DNA of 64,000 bases. It comes from Streptomyces sp. CB00316. Lineage in GTDB: Bacteria > Actinomycetota > Actinomycetes > Streptomycetales > Streptomycetaceae. The stretch covers positions 18,993 to 82,992 of the forward strand of contig NZ_LIXI01000016.1 of the NCBI RefSeq assembly GCF_001905595.1, read 5' to 3'. Positions 23,117-32,296 of the stretch are shown here, piece by piece (position 1 is the stretch's first letter; each line of letters opens with the position of its first letter). The notes under the pieces were generated by a model that did no database searches, was not told the DNA's origin, and saw only the letters and a program-made list of their open reading frames with translations. The translations under genes were made by a program, and so were the position numbers.

Positions 23117-26020
23117 GTGATCGGGCTCATCATCGGCCACTTCGTCCTGGCCGCCTTCGCGGGCCCGCTGGTCCACCGGCTCGGCAGGCGCGCCTTCCTC
23201 GTGCTGGCACTGCCTCCCGCCGCCGCCACCGTATGGGCACTCACCCGATGGGGCACCGCCGCCTCCGGTGAGGCCGTCACCTGGTCCTGGCAGTGGATCG
23301 CGGACTACGACGTCTCGCTCGCCCTCCGCCTGGACGCGCTCTCCGAGCTGATGGTCCTGATGGCCGCCGGGGTCGGCGCCCTCGTCCTGGTCTACTGCGC
23401 CTCCTACTTCCGCGACAACACCCCGCAGCTGGCACGGTTCGCCGGGAACCTGCTCGCCTTCGCGGGGGCGATGCTGGCCCTGGTCCTCGCCGACGACCTG
23501 ATCACGCTGTACGTCTTCTGGGAGCTGACCACCATCTTCTCCTTCCTGCTGATCGGCCACGGCAGCGAACACCGCCACAGCAGGCGCTCCGCGCTCCAGG
23601 CGCTCACGGTCACCACGCTCGGCGGCCTCGCCATGCTGGTCGGCTTCCTGATCGTCGGTCAGGCCGCGGGCACCTACCGGATCTCCGAGATCGTCGCCGA
23701 TCCGCCGGAGACGAGCCTCGCCATCCTGGTCGCCCTCGTGCTGATCCTGTCCGGGGCGCTGTCCAAGTCCGCGATCTGGCCGTTCTCCATGTGGCTGCCG
23801 AACGCCATGGCCGCGCCCACCCCGGTCAGCGCGTATCTGCACGCGGCCGCGATGGTCAAGGCCGGTGTCTACCTGGTCGCCCGGCTCTCCCCGGCCTTCG
23901 CCGACGTACCCGTCTGGAAGTCCGTCGTCCTGGTCCTCGGCGGCGCGACCATGCTGTTCGGCGGCTGGCGTGCGCTGCGCCTCAACGACCTCAAGCTCAT
24001 CCTTGCCTACGGGACCGTCAGCCAGCTCGGCTTCCTCACCCTGCTCGCCGGGACCGGAGACCGGAACGCGGCCCTCGCCGCCGTCGCGATGATCCTCGGG
24101 CACGCCCTGTTCAAGGCACCGCTCTTCCTCGTGACCGGCATCGTCGACCACTCCACCGGCACCCGTGACCTGCGGAAACTCTCCGGAGTCGGCCGCTCCC
24201 TGCCGTACGTGGCCGGGGTCGCCGCCCTCGCCGCCGCCTCCATGGCCGCCCTGCCGCCGCTGCTCGGCTTCGCCGCCAAGGAGGCCGCGTTCGAGGCGCT
24301 GCTGCACGGCTCGGCCGCCGACCGCTGGGCGCTGGCCGTCGTCGTGCTGGGCTCGGCGCTGACGACCGCGTACACCCTGCGCTTCGTCTGGGGCGCTTTC
24401 GCCCGTAAGCCCGGCGTCCCCGACACGCCCGTACACCGCGTGGGCCGGGCCTTCCTCGCCCCGCCCGCCCTGCTCGCCGTCCTCGGCCTGGTGCTCGGCC
24501 CCGGCGTCGGGCTGACCGACCGCCTGTTCAGCGCCTACGCCGACACCTATCCGGCCCCCGCCGACCCCTACCACCTGGCGCTCTGGCACGGATTCGGCAT
24601 CGCGCTGCTCCTGTCCGCCGTCGCCTGGGCGGCCGGTACCGGCCTCTTCCTCGCGCGCGGCACCGTCACCAAGGTCTCCCGCCGCATCGCCTGGCCCACC
24701 GCCGACAGCGTCTTCGGCCATCTGCTGCTGGGTCAGGAACGGCTCGCGCTCCAGGTCACCGGCTTCATCCAGCGCGGTTCCCTCTCGGTCTACCTGGCGA
24801 CCACGCTGCTCGTCATGGCCGGCGGGCAGCTCGCCGTACTCGTCACCGACCAGCCCTGGCAAGGCGCTCCGGCCCCCCGGGTCTGGGACAACGAGCTCCA
24901 GGGCGGCGTGGCCGTCCTCACCAGCATCGCGGCGCTGCTCTGCCTGACCGTACGCCGCCGCATGAAGGCGGTCGTCCTCAGCGGCCTGATCGGCTACGGC
25001 ACCGCCCTGCTCTTCGTCGTGCAGGGCGCGCCGGACCTGGCACTCACCCAGTTCTGCGTCGAGACCGTGGCGATGATCGTCTTCGTCCTGGTGCTGCGCC
25101 GGATGCCGGTCCACTTCGAGGAGACCGTCTCCCCGTGGCGGCGCGCGATCCGGATCCCGGTGGCTCTTCTCGCGGCCGGCACCATCGGTGTCGCCGTCTG
25201 GTTGGCCGCCGCCGCGCGGACCGCCGAACCCGCCGGCGCCGCCATGGTCAAGGAGGTCGCCGACCACGGGTACAAGGACGTCGTCGCCACGATCCTCGTC
25301 GACCTGCGCGCCTGGGACACCATGGGCGAGTCCGCCGTGCTGGCCGCCGCCGCGATCGGTGTCACCAGCCTGATCTACCTGCACCGCCGCAGCGACGGGC
25401 CGATGCTCCCGGGCGAGCTGAAGGGCCGTACCGCCTGGTCGATCGCGGCCCACCACACCGCGCGCCTGCCCCGGGGCGACGAGGTGGCGCCCGAGCGCGG
25501 CTGGCTGGCCGCCGGCTCCACCCTCGCCCCCGAGCACCGCTCGATCGTCTTCGAAGTGGTGGCCCGGCTGCTCTTCCACCCGATCCTGATCCTCTCGGTC
25601 TACCTGCTGTTCTGCGCCGAGAACATGCCCGGCGGCGGTTTCGTCGCGGGGCTCGTCGCCGGCGTCGCCCTCATCACCCGCTATCTGGCCGGCGGCCGAT
25701 TCGAACTGGCCCAGGCCGCGCCCCTGCAACCAGGGCTCTTCACCGGACTCGGCCTGTTCATCTCGACCGCGGTGGGGCTCCTCGGCCTGGTGGACGGCAC
25801 CGTGCTGCACGCCTTCACCTACCACGGGCACCTGCCGGTCTTCGGTGACTTCCACATGAGCACGCCGATCCTGTTCGACTTCGGCGTGTACCTGCTGGTG
25901 CTCGGCGTCGTCCTGGACATCGTCCGGGCCCTCGGCGCCAAGATCGACCGGCAGATCGAACGGGCCGCCGGGGCCCTGACCGCGCCCGACAGCACGACGG
26001 CGGAGGGAAGCCCCCGATGA
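23117..26020 (+). CDS. mrpA: Na+/H+ antiporter Mrp, fused subunits A and B
   Basis: A 967-residue polytopic protein. The first 500 residues match the NADH-dehydrogenase subunit-5-like channel module: ELTTIFSFLLIGHG, ALSKSAIWPFSMWLPNAMAAPTPVSAYLHAAAMVKAG with the key charged residues, and LILAYGTVSQLGF. The MbhD/E-type middle region follows. The last ~130 residues (HPILILSVYLLFCAENMPGGGFVAGLVAG) are a full MrpB domain, so subunit B is fused. The complex exchanges Na+ or other monovalent cations for protons in salt and pH stress. The GTG start sits at the operon head; its stop overlaps subunit C (ATGA). Confidence 0.93.
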   Translation: MIGLIIGHFVLAAFAGPLVHRLGRRAFLVLALPPAAATVWALTRWGTAASGEAVTWSWQWIADYDVSLALRLDALSELMVLMAAGVGALVLVYCASYFRDNTPQLARFAGNLLAFAGAMLALVLADDLITLYVFWELTTIFSFLLIGHGSEHRHSRRSALQALTVTTLGGLAMLVGFLIVGQAAGTYRISEIVADPPETSLAILVALVLILSGALSKSAIWPFSMWLPNAMAAPTPVSAYLHAAAMVKAGVYLVARLSPAFADVPVWKSVVLVLGGATMLFGGWRALRLNDLKLILAYGTVSQLGFLTLLAGTGDRNAALAAVAMILGHALFKAPLFLVTGIVDHSTGTRDLRKLSGVGRSLPYVAGVAALAAASMAALPPLLGFAAKEAAFEALLHGSAADRWALAVVVLGSALTTAYTLRFVWGAFARKPGVPDTPVHRVGRAFLAPPALLAVLGLVLGPGVGLTDRLFSAYADTYPAPADPYHLALWHGFGIALLLSAVAWAAGTGLFLARGTVTKVSRRIAWPTADSVFGHLLLGQERLALQVTGFIQRGSLSVYLATTLLVMAGGQLAVLVTDQPWQGAPAPRVWDNELQGGVAVLTSIAALLCLTVRRRMKAVVLSGLIGYGTALLFVVQGAPDLALTQFCVETVAMIVFVLVLRRMPVHFEETVSPWRRAIRIPVALLAAGTIGVAVWLAAAARTAEPAGAAMVKEVADHGYKDVVATILVDLRAWDTMGESAVLAAAAIGVTSLIYLHRRSDGPMLPGELKGRTAWSIAAHHTARLPRGDEVAPERGWLAAGSTLAPEHRSIVFEVVARLLFHPILILSVYLLFCAENMPGGGFVAGLVAGVALITRYLAGGRFELAQAAPLQPGLFTGLGLFISTAVGLLGLVDGTVLHAFTYHGHLPVFGDFHMSTPILFDFGVYLLVLGVVLDIVRALGAKIDRQIERAAGALTAPDSTTAEGSPR

Positions 26021-26637
26021 CCGTCAGCGCCTCACTCCTCATCACTGCCGTGGTGCTCTGCGCCGTGGGGGCCCTCCTCATGCTGACCCGGCCGCTGACC
26101 CGCATCCTGCTCGGCGCCGTCATCCTGAGCAACGGGGTCAACCTGCTGATCCTCGCCTCGACCGGTACCGCCGGCGCCGCACCCCTCCTCTACGGGGTCG
26201 ACCTGCGCCGGGTCACCGACCCGCTGCCGCAGGCCATCGCGCTGACCGCCATCGTGATCACCCTCGGCACCACCGCGTTCCTGCTCGCCATGGCCTACCG
26301 CAGCCACCAGATCACCGGCACCGACGAGGTGCACGACGACCTGGAGGACCGGCGCATCGTGCTCCGCGCCGAAGTGTTCTCGGAGCGTGCCCAGTTGCGC
26401 GAGGAGTTCCGCTCGGGTTCGGAACCCACCGCGGACGAGCGCGAACGCTACCGGGAGGAGCGCCGCAGACTCCGCGACCGGCTACGCGCGGACCGCGCCC
26501 GCCAGGCCCGCGGCCGTGACGCCTCCGGCGATCTCTGGAACGACGTCATCGGCGCCGACCCCGAGGACTACGACCGCGACGGCGACACCAAGGCCGACGA
26601 CCGCTATCCCCGCGACGAACGAGGAACCACCGGATGA
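26017..26637 (+). CDS. mrpC: Na+/H+ antiporter Mrp subunit C with charged C-terminal extension
   Basis: The first 100 residues form a NuoK-like subunit with three membrane helices (VLCAVGALLMLTRPLTRILLG, ILSNGVNLLILAS and ALTAIVITLGTTAFLLAMAYR). Residues 105-206 are a long hydrophilic tail full of Arg, Glu and Asp (REEFRSGSEPTADERERYRE), probably partly coiled-coil and cytosolic. Many bacterial MrpC proteins end soon after the third helix, so the extension roughly doubles the length. Overlapping start and stop codons on both sides keep it within the operon. Confidence 0.9.
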   Translation: MTVSASLLITAVVLCAVGALLMLTRPLTRILLGAVILSNGVNLLILASTGTAGAAPLLYGVDLRRVTDPLPQAIALTAIVITLGTTAFLLAMAYRSHQITGTDEVHDDLEDRRIVLRAEVFSERAQLREEFRSGSEPTADERERYREERRRLRDRLRADRARQARGRDASGDLWNDVIGADPEDYDRDGDTKADDRYPRDERGTTG

Positions 26638-28286
26638 ACGCGCTCGTCCCGCTGCCGGTGCTCCTGCCGCTCTGCGCCACCGGCCTCAGCCTCACCTTCG
26701 GTACCCGGATGCAGCGCTTCCAGCGTTTCATCAGCGTCGCCGTACTCACCGCCGTCCTGGCGCTGTCGATCATCCTGATGATCGCCGCCGACCGCCACGG
26801 CCCGCTCTCCGTCCACCTCGGCGACTTCGCCCCGCCGCTCGGCATCACCCTCGTCGCCGACCGCCTCACCGGGCTGATGCTCACCGTCTCCTCGGCCGTC
26901 ACGCTCTGCGTGCTGATCTACTCCATCGGGCAGGGCATGACCGACCGGGACAAGGAGACCCCGGTGGCGGTCTTCCACCCGGCCTATCTGATCCTCGTCG
27001 CCGGGGTCTCCTGCACCTTCCTCGCGGGTGACCTCGTCAACCTCTTCGTCAGCTTCGAGATCATGCTGGTGGCCAGCTTCGTGCTGCTCACTCTCGGCGG
27101 CACCGGGCCCCGGATGAGGGCCGGTTCCACCTACGTGATCATCTCGCTGTTCTCGTCGATGGTCTTCCTCATCGCCATCGCCATGACCTACGCGGCCCTC
27201 GGCACCGTCAACTTCGCGCAGCTCGCCGAGCGGCTGCCCGGACTCCCGCTCGGTGTGCAGACCCTGATCGAGGCGATGCTGATCACCGTCTTCGCCATCA
27301 AGGCCGCCGCCTTTCCGGTCGCCGCCTGGCTCCCCGACTCCTATCCGACGGCGCCCGCGCCGGTCACCGCCGTCTTCGCCGGACTTCTCACCAAGGTCGG
27401 CGTCTACTGCATGATGCGGACCGAGACCCTGCTCTTCCCGGGTAACCGGATCGGTGACCTGCTGATGGCCGTCGCCCTGGCCTCGATGCTCATCGGCATC
27501 CTCGGTGCGGTCGCCCAGACCGACCTCAAACGGCTGCTCTCCTTCACTCTGATCAGCCACATCGGCTTCATGGTCTTCGGGATCGGCCTCGCCACCCGCG
27601 AGGCGTACGGCGGTGCCATCGTCTACGTCGTCCACCACATCACCGTGCAGACCACCCTGTTCCTGGTCGCCGGGCTGATCGAACGCCGGGGCGGCACCAC
27701 CGAGCTGACCCGGCTCGGCGGACTCGCCAAGGCCGCGCCGATACTGGCCCTCCTCTTCTTCGTCCCCGCGATGAACCTGGCGGGCATCCCCCCGCTCTCC
27801 GGCTTCATCGGCAAGCTCGGGCTGATGCGCGCGGGCGTCGCCGACGGCTCCGCCTGGGCCTGGATCCTGGTCGCGGGATCGGCGGTCACCAGCCTGCTGA
27901 CGCTGTACGTGACCGCCAAGGTGTGGAACCTGGCGTTCTGGCGGGCCGCCCCGCCAGGACAGGCCGAGGCGGGCACGGTCCTGGAGTCCGGGGACGACAG
28001 CGACGACGACACCGACGAGGGACCCGACAACATCCCCGGCACCGGTGACGAGGGCATCGAGCCCGTACACCGTCCGGTGGGCCAGGCCGTCGCGGCGACC
28101 CTGCACGGACGGGCCGTCACCACCACCAGCCGACTGCCCCGGCCCATGATGGCGGCGACCGCCGCGACCGTCGCGCTGGCCCTGTCCTTCACGGTGCTCG
28201 CCGGACCGCTCACCGCCTTCACCGACCGCTCGGCCGTCGAACTGCTGAAGCGCACGCCCTACATCGAGGAGGTGCTGGGCAGATGA
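26634..28286 (+). CDS. mrpD: Na+/H+ antiporter Mrp subunit D
   Basis: A 550-residue proton-channel-type subunit related to complex I subunits L/M/N. It shows VNLFVSFEIMLVASFVLLTLG with the key Glu, VFAIKAAAFPVAAWLPDSYPTAP with the channel Lys and AQTDLKRLLSFTLISHIG. Near residue 445 a strongly acidic insertion (ESGDDSDDDTDEGPDN) interrupts the C-terminal part before the last helix. With MrpA it provides the ion translocation path. Start and stop overlap the neighbours by 4 bases. Confidence 0.93.
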   Translation: MNALVPLPVLLPLCATGLSLTFGTRMQRFQRFISVAVLTAVLALSIILMIAADRHGPLSVHLGDFAPPLGITLVADRLTGLMLTVSSAVTLCVLIYSIGQGMTDRDKETPVAVFHPAYLILVAGVSCTFLAGDLVNLFVSFEIMLVASFVLLTLGGTGPRMRAGSTYVIISLFSSMVFLIAIAMTYAALGTVNFAQLAERLPGLPLGVQTLIEAMLITVFAIKAAAFPVAAWLPDSYPTAPAPVTAVFAGLLTKVGVYCMMRTETLLFPGNRIGDLLMAVALASMLIGILGAVAQTDLKRLLSFTLISHIGFMVFGIGLATREAYGGAIVYVVHHITVQTTLFLVAGLIERRGGTTELTRLGGLAKAAPILALLFFVPAMNLAGIPPLSGFIGKLGLMRAGVADGSAWAWILVAGSAVTSLLTLYVTAKVWNLAFWRAAPPGQAEAGTVLESGDDSDDDTDEGPDNIPGTGDEGIEPVHRPVGQAVAATLHGRAVTTTSRLPRPMMAATAATVALALSFTVLAGPLTAFTDRSAVELLKRTPYIEEVLGR

Positions 28287-28909
28287 GCCGTTTCCTGCGG
28301 TTCTCGTTCCGCGACGCCGACCTGCCGCCGATGAGCTGCAAGGTCGGTCGGCACGGAAGGGTGCTGGACCTGCCGCTGATCGCCTGGCTCACCCTCATCT
28401 GGGTGCTGCTCTGGTCCACCCTCAACCTGGCCAACGTCATCACGGGCGTCGTCGTCGCGAGCGCCGTCTGCCTGGCCTTCCCGCTGCCGCCGGTCGACCT
28501 CGGGCTCCGGCTCCACCCGTGGGGCATCATCCGCCTCGCCGGATATCTGCTCTACGACATGTACACCTCCGGCGTGCGGGTCACCCGGCAGATCTTCAGC
28601 AGTACACCGCACCGGGCCGCCGTCATCGGCGTGCCCCTGCGCTGCCGCGGCGACCTGATGCTCGCCGCCGTCGCGGTGGCCGTCTCCAACGTGCCGGGCG
28701 GCTCCGTCATCGAGGTGCGCCGGGCCACCGCCACCGTCTTCCTGCACGTCCTGGACGCGGACCGGCCCGAGAAGCTCGAAGCCGCCCGCCGCCAGGTCTG
28801 GCGACTGGAGGAACTGACCGTACGGGCCTTCGGTACCCGGGACGAGATCGCCCGGGTCGCCGAACCGCCCCCACCGCCGCAGCTCGCCGCAGGAAGGCCC
28901 GCACCATGA
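28283..28909 (+). CDS. mrpE: Na+/H+ antiporter Mrp subunit E
   Basis: A 208-residue MnhE family protein with two N-terminal membrane helices (LIAWLTLIWVLLWSTLNLANVITGVVVA) and a cytosolic domain of ferredoxin-like type containing VAVSNVPGGSVIEV, the conserved small-domain signature. It is required for assembly or full activity in studied complexes but is not itself part of the ion channel. GAGGAGG lies inside the end of subunit D, 10 bases before the ATG. Confidence 0.9.
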   Translation: MSRFLRFSFRDADLPPMSCKVGRHGRVLDLPLIAWLTLIWVLLWSTLNLANVITGVVVASAVCLAFPLPPVDLGLRLHPWGIIRLAGYLLYDMYTSGVRVTRQIFSSTPHRAAVIGVPLRCRGDLMLAAVAVAVSNVPGGSVIEVRRATATVFLHVLDADRPEKLEAARRQVWRLEELTVRAFGTRDEIARVAEPPPPPQLAAGRPAP

Positions 28910-29253
28910 GCGCTCTCCACCAGGTCGACCGTATTCTGCTGACCGCCGCCGTCGTCCTGGTGCTGGTGGCAGGCCTTCTGCTGCTGGTCCGGATCTGGCG
29001 CGGCCCCTCCATGCTGGACCGGGCGATCTCGCTGGACGTGATCGCGGCCCTGATCATCGCCGGCCTCGGCGCCAAGTCCGCCGTCGCGCTGGACCCGTTC
29101 TACTTCCCGATCATGATGGTGCTCGCCTTCCTGGGCTTCACCGGATCGGTGGGCATCGCCCGCTTCATCGCTGTACGCGACCGGCCCGTCGTCGCCGTCC
29201 CGTCCCCGGCCCCGGTTCGCGGCGCCGACGAGACCAAGGAGGGCCCGAAGTGA
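28906..29253 (+). CDS. mrpF: Na+/H+ antiporter Mrp subunit F
   Basis: A small 115-residue membrane subunit with three helices; RIWRGPSMLDRAISLDVIA is the family hallmark after helix 1. The hydrophilic C-terminus (VAVPSPAPVRGADETKEGPK) is somewhat longer than usual. Start (ATGA) and stop (GTGA) overlap neighbouring subunits. Confidence 0.9.
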   Translation: MSALHQVDRILLTAAVVLVLVAGLLLLVRIWRGPSMLDRAISLDVIAALIIAGLGAKSAVALDPFYFPIMMVLAFLGFTGSVGIARFIAVRDRPVVAVPSPAPVRGADETKEGPK

Positions 29254-29621
29254 GCGCCTGGCTCCAGATCCTCGACACGGCCGGGGCCCTGCTCGTCCTC
29301 CTCGGCGCCGCGATCTGCCTGCTCGGGGTGATCGGCATGCTCCGGCTGCCCGACGTCCTCTCCCGCAGCCACGCCGCGACCAAGCCGCAGACCCTCGGCA
29401 TCATCCTGGTCCTGGCCGGGGTCGCCCTCCGGCTGCGCACCGGCATGGACCTCGCCACCCTCGCGCTCATCGGCTTCTTCCAGATGCTCACCGGCCCGGT
29501 CGCCTCGCACCTGGTCGCCCGCTCCGCGTACCGCACCGGGCAGGTCCAGCACGAGGAACTGCTCTTCGACGAACTGGACGAGCAGCTCACCGACGGCAGG
29601 CAGCCTCCTGGCCCGGCCTGA
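29250..29621 (+). CDS. mrpG: Na+/H+ antiporter Mrp subunit G
   Basis: The 123-residue last subunit of the operon has three membrane helices and the MnhG block LGVIGMLRLPDVLSRSHAATK followed by LGIILVLAGVALRLRTG. The C-terminus (EELLFDELDEQLTDGRQPPGPA) is acidic. The gene ends about 40 bases before the insertion-sequence zone, so the antiporter operon is intact. Confidence 0.9.
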   Translation: MSAWLQILDTAGALLVLLGAAICLLGVIGMLRLPDVLSRSHAATKPQTLGIILVLAGVALRLRTGMDLATLALIGFFQMLTGPVASHLVARSAYRTGQVQHEELLFDELDEQLTDGRQPPGPA

Positions 29622-29658
29622 CAGAGCCGCTTCCGGCCGGGCATGATCACGGAACTGA

Positions 29659-30485
29659 CCTTTTGCAACCTCATGTTGAGGCGTGGTGGAGGACGAGGAC
29701 TGCCTTCACGATGTCGGTGATCCGGTTGGTGCTGCAGCGGAGCTTCCGCAGGAGGCGCCAACCCTTCAGCACGGCCATGGCCTGCTCGCCGACGCAGCGG
29801 ATCTTTGCGTGACTGCTGTTGTGCCGTCGTTTCCAGCGCTTGAGCCGGCGGCCCCGGAAGGGGACTCGAATGTGCCGACCGGCGCCTTGGTAGGCCTTGT
29901 CCGCCCAGCACTTCAGGCCCACGGCGGCGAGCGCGTCGACGATGCCATGGCTTCGGACCGCGGTCAGGTCGTGAGTGGCTCCGGGCAGGGCTGGCGACGC
30001 CCAGAGCAGTCGGTAGTAGGGGGTGTCGGCGGCGATCCGGTCGATCGGCAACAGCGTGCCGTCCAGGATCACGAACGCTTTCGTGCGGGCCGTGTCCATC
30101 GCCGTGGCCAGGGTCGGTGCGCGAGCGGCCAGGACTCCGATGGCCTCGCGTATGTACCGGTAGACGGTCGCGACGCCGATTCCGAACCCGGCGGCGAGCT
30201 GGGCGTAGGTGTCGCCGCATCGCAGGTGGGCCAGGGCGAGCAGGGCCTGGCGGCCGGCGGGCAGTCGTCGCCACCGGGTCCCGATCTCCCGTTGCCGAAC
30301 TGCGAGCTCCTCGGTCAGGTGCCGCAGGGCACTGCTGGACAGATCGATCGACGACGGGTAGACAAGCACGCGAAGCTCCTGGCGGCACGGGTGATCTTGG
30401 TCGAGCACCCGTCTACCAGGAGCTTCGTCGCTCCGTACAGCCCACACCGACCAACACCACAACCCCGCCGTCAGGTGGGAAAGGG
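29659..30485 (-). mobile_element. IS5-family insertion sequence, apparently complete
   Basis: The element is bounded by imperfect terminal inverted repeats of 15 bp that match at 11 positions: CCTTTTGCAACCTCA at the left and the complement of TCAGGTGGGAAAGGG at the right. Inside is one transposase gene read leftward and intact. The bases just outside (TGA on the left; TCA read on the right) may extend the repeats. No clear target-site duplication is visible. At least two other partial copies of relatives exist in the window. Confidence 0.78.
29671..30369 (-). CDS. IS5-family DDE transposase
   Basis: A 232-residue transposase with an N-terminal HTH region (AQLAAGFGIGVATVYRYIREA) and a DDE catalytic core: first Asp in FVILDGTLLPIDR, second in CWADKAYQGAG, Glu in RCVGEQAMAVLKGW. 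The GTG start is chosen because AGGAG lies 5 bases upstream and family members begin around VLVYPSSIDLSS; the longer upstream frame is an extension toward the element's end. The length is near the norm for this subgroup and there is no frameshift, so the protein is probably functional. Confidence 0.85.
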   Translation of the reverse strand: MLVYPSSIDLSSSALRHLTEELAVRQREIGTRWRRLPAGRQALLALAHLRCGDTYAQLAAGFGIGVATVYRYIREAIGVLAARAPTLATAMDTARTKAFVILDGTLLPIDRIAADTPYYRLLWASPALPGATHDLTAVRSHGIVDALAAVGLKCWADKAYQGAGRHIRVPFRGRRLKRWKRRHNSSHAKIRCVGEQAMAVLKGWRLLRKLRCSTNRITDIVKAVLVLHHAST

Positions 30486-30486
30486 C

Positions 30487-30576
30487 TCATTGGTCGCGGG
30501 CGTGCTTCAGCACGTTGAGGTGGCCTACGTGGAAGAGGTCGAAGACGCGTGACGCGTAGCCGACAAACTTGCGCTT
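30487..30576 (-). pseudogene. Fragment of a second cytidylyltransferase (TagD-like) gene, N-terminal part only
   Basis: Read leftward this gives KRKFVGYASRVFDLFHVGHL and a few more residues (NVLKHARDQ) before a stop two bases outside the IS5-family element. It aligns residue by residue with the start of the intact cytidylyltransferase at 33.3-33.8 kb (GYAPGAYDLFHVGHLNILRHARSQ), including the HxGH nucleotide-binding motif. It differs at many bases, so it is a paralog, not a fresh duplicate. The insertion element apparently removed the rest. No ATG is in place upstream. Confidence 0.75.
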
Positions 30577-30579
30577 CCT

Positions 30580-30846
30580 GTGATAGCAGCGGCCTCCCTG
30601 GCCATGCTGCTGCCGCAGTCACCCGCCGTCGCCGAAACCACGCCCGGCGCGCCTCTGGCTGACGGCACTGTCACCACCATCGGTCCCGGCCTGTATGAGT
30701 CTGCCACGACACGTACAAACATTCCGGGAACTTATGCGATCCGAACGTGCGTCCGTAAGACCATTGAACTGGAGGCAACTCCTCCATTCATGGGCATTGT
30801 TGAGGCCCGGAGCAATACTCAAGACCTCTGGATCGGCGTCGGGTGA
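30580..30846 (+). CDS. Short secreted protein, possibly 5'-truncated
   Basis: The 88 residues open with the hydrophobic core of a signal peptide and an Ala-x-Ala cleavage site (LAMLLPQSPAVA), then a small mature domain of about 65 residues with one Cys. Upstream in the same frame, ADKLALPV continues the signal sequence but no proper start precedes it. The charged n-region was therefore probably lost at the junction with the cytidylyltransferase fragment; the GTG at the ORF start gives an unusually short signal. No family is recognised. Confidence 0.45.
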   Translation: MIAAASLAMLLPQSPAVAETTPGAPLADGTVTTIGPGLYESATTRTNIPGTYAIRTCVRKTIELEATPPFMGIVEARSNTQDLWIGVG

Positions 30847-31005
30847 CCCGCGAAAGGGGTACCTTGCCAAATGGTCCTGGGACGGTCCGAGTCCCTCTCT
30901 GTCAGCCTTGAGTGAGACTTCCCGCTTCGGCGGGAGAGCTTGAGAGGGCACTGACAGGAGAACCACCCCATCAGGACCAGCGCCAAGCCCGCCTGATCCG
31001 ACCCG

Positions 31006-31155
31006 GACGTCACCTTCCACGAGGACGACTCCCAGGTCGGGACCGGTACGGCTCCGCGGGCGACGGCCGGCTTCCGCAACCTGGCCATCAGCACGATCCG
31101 CCTCGCCGGACGAGCCGGCATCGCCCACGCCTGCCGCGACCTACTCCACCACGGG
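31006..31155 (+). pseudogene. Remnant of an ISAs1-family transposase (C-terminal part)
   Basis: A short frame reads DVTFHEDDSQVGTGTAPRAT and then FRNLAISTIRLAGRAGIAHA. This matches the conserved end of ISAs1-family (H-repeat associated) transposases, where the usual text is close to EDDSQVRTGTAPRAMATLRNLAIGLLRLAG. Upstream residues of the catalytic domain are missing. It is a decayed fragment in the scar zone. Confidence 0.7.
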
Positions 31156-31395
31156 ACGCTTGCGCCGTTTGCGACATCTAATCAACCATCATGAAACCGG
31201 GCAGAGCGGAACTACGCCGGAATCGTTCCTGGAGAACGATGACTGGCTTCGAAACCGAACTCGTCCAAATCAAGCCATCACAACGAGGCTGAGATCAATC
31301 GGTCCACAGATCTCGACGACTACTTTTGGCCCGTGATCAAGCCATGAGTACGCATACTCATGCGTCCCATGTGATCGTGTGACAAAAATTCATCT

Positions 31396-32112
31396 ATGCC
31401 ATCAATTCGCTTCACTGCGTCCGTCGTCATAGCGGCTGCGGGCTCCCTGGCCCTGACCGCCTGCGGCACCCAGACAGCCTCATCCACATCCACCACCCCG
31501 GTCGGCCCCCAGGTCTCCGCCTCACCCGCCCGGCAGCCCACCGAGAAGCAGTTCCTCGACATCCTCAACAAGTTCGCGCGCCAATGCTCCCCCGACGCCC
31601 CCAGCGGCAGCGGAGCCGCACCAGATCCCGGAACACTCCCCGGCGGCATCCCCGGCGGTGTAGCCCCCCGCACCAACAAGCCCGCCGGGACACCTGACGC
31701 GAACGGCGACATACCCATCCCCGTCGATGACTCAGGTGAGATGCCCGACAAGCCCATGCAGTCCGGCCCACCACAGGAAGTCGAACTCGGCGAAATCGAA
31801 AAGTGCGCCGCCGCCAAGCACGCCGAGCGCCTGACCACCACAGCAGCCGGAGCGCCGCACACCACCTACAGCACACTTCAGCACACCGTTATCGCCGCCG
31901 GATACCGTACCGACCGCATCCACAAGATGCCCGACCTCGGCGGCGACCCGCGCGCCCGAGTGGACCTTCGGTTCATGGGCTCCGGCCTGGCGGTGGAAGT
32001 CGTCGGCACCGGAACAGGCGTGATCGCGACACCCTTCGGCGCCCCCGAAGACGAGAGCGTGTCCGTGACTGAGGTGAGGCGGAAGCCGAACCTGGACGCA
32101 CCGTCCTCCTGA
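31396..32112 (+). CDS. Secreted lipoprotein of unknown function
   Basis: A 238-residue protein with a clean lipoprotein signal: FTASVVIAAAGSLALTAC, Cys at about residue 23. The mature protein starts with a Ser/Thr-rich linker, then a helical part with two cysteines (around RQCSPD and EKCAAAKH) and a Pro/Gly-rich loop (residues 70-115). The C-terminal part is beta-prone (VDLRFMGSGLAVEVVGTGTGV). It is embedded between mobile-element remnants but looks intact. Upstream (31170-31395) the DNA is less G/C-rich and has no gene. No function is proposed. Confidence 0.65.
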   Translation: MPSIRFTASVVIAAAGSLALTACGTQTASSTSTTPVGPQVSASPARQPTEKQFLDILNKFARQCSPDAPSGSGAAPDPGTLPGGIPGGVAPRTNKPAGTPDANGDIPIPVDDSGEMPDKPMQSGPPQEVELGEIEKCAAAKHAERLTTTAAGAPHTTYSTLQHTVIAAGYRTDRIHKMPDLGGDPRARVDLRFMGSGLAVEVVGTGTGVIATPFGAPEDESVSVTEVRRKPNLDAPSS

Positions 32113-32121
32113 ACTGCGAGT

Positions 32122-32296
32122 GAGCCGTTCCGGATTCGGTGGAGACTCGATTCCGTGAATGGATTGAGCCATGGCACGCCCTTCCCGTTACCCGGTTGAG
32201 CTGCGCCGTCGCGCGATGCGCATGTTCGCCGAGGTCCGTGGTGACTGTCCGAACGAGTGGACCGCGCTGCGGGCGGTCGCCCAGAAGCCGGGCATC
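32122..32296 (+). mobile_element. IS3-family remnant (left end plus start of OrfA)
   Basis: The segment begins with TGAGCCGTTCCGGATTCG, close to the left end of the IS3 element at 62824, and includes the same leader and the first ~40 codons of OrfA (MARPSRYPVELRRRAMRMFA, then EVRGD). The similarity stops abruptly after AVAQKPGIG, where IS5-family sequence begins. The OrfA helix-turn-helix is cut, so nothing functional remains. Confidence 0.82.

Noticed and set aside
23003..25855. 950-codon open frame on the - strand opposite mrpA
   Set aside because: Composed of Gly/Asp/Glu/Arg-rich text typical of shadow frames; mrpA is certain on the other strand.
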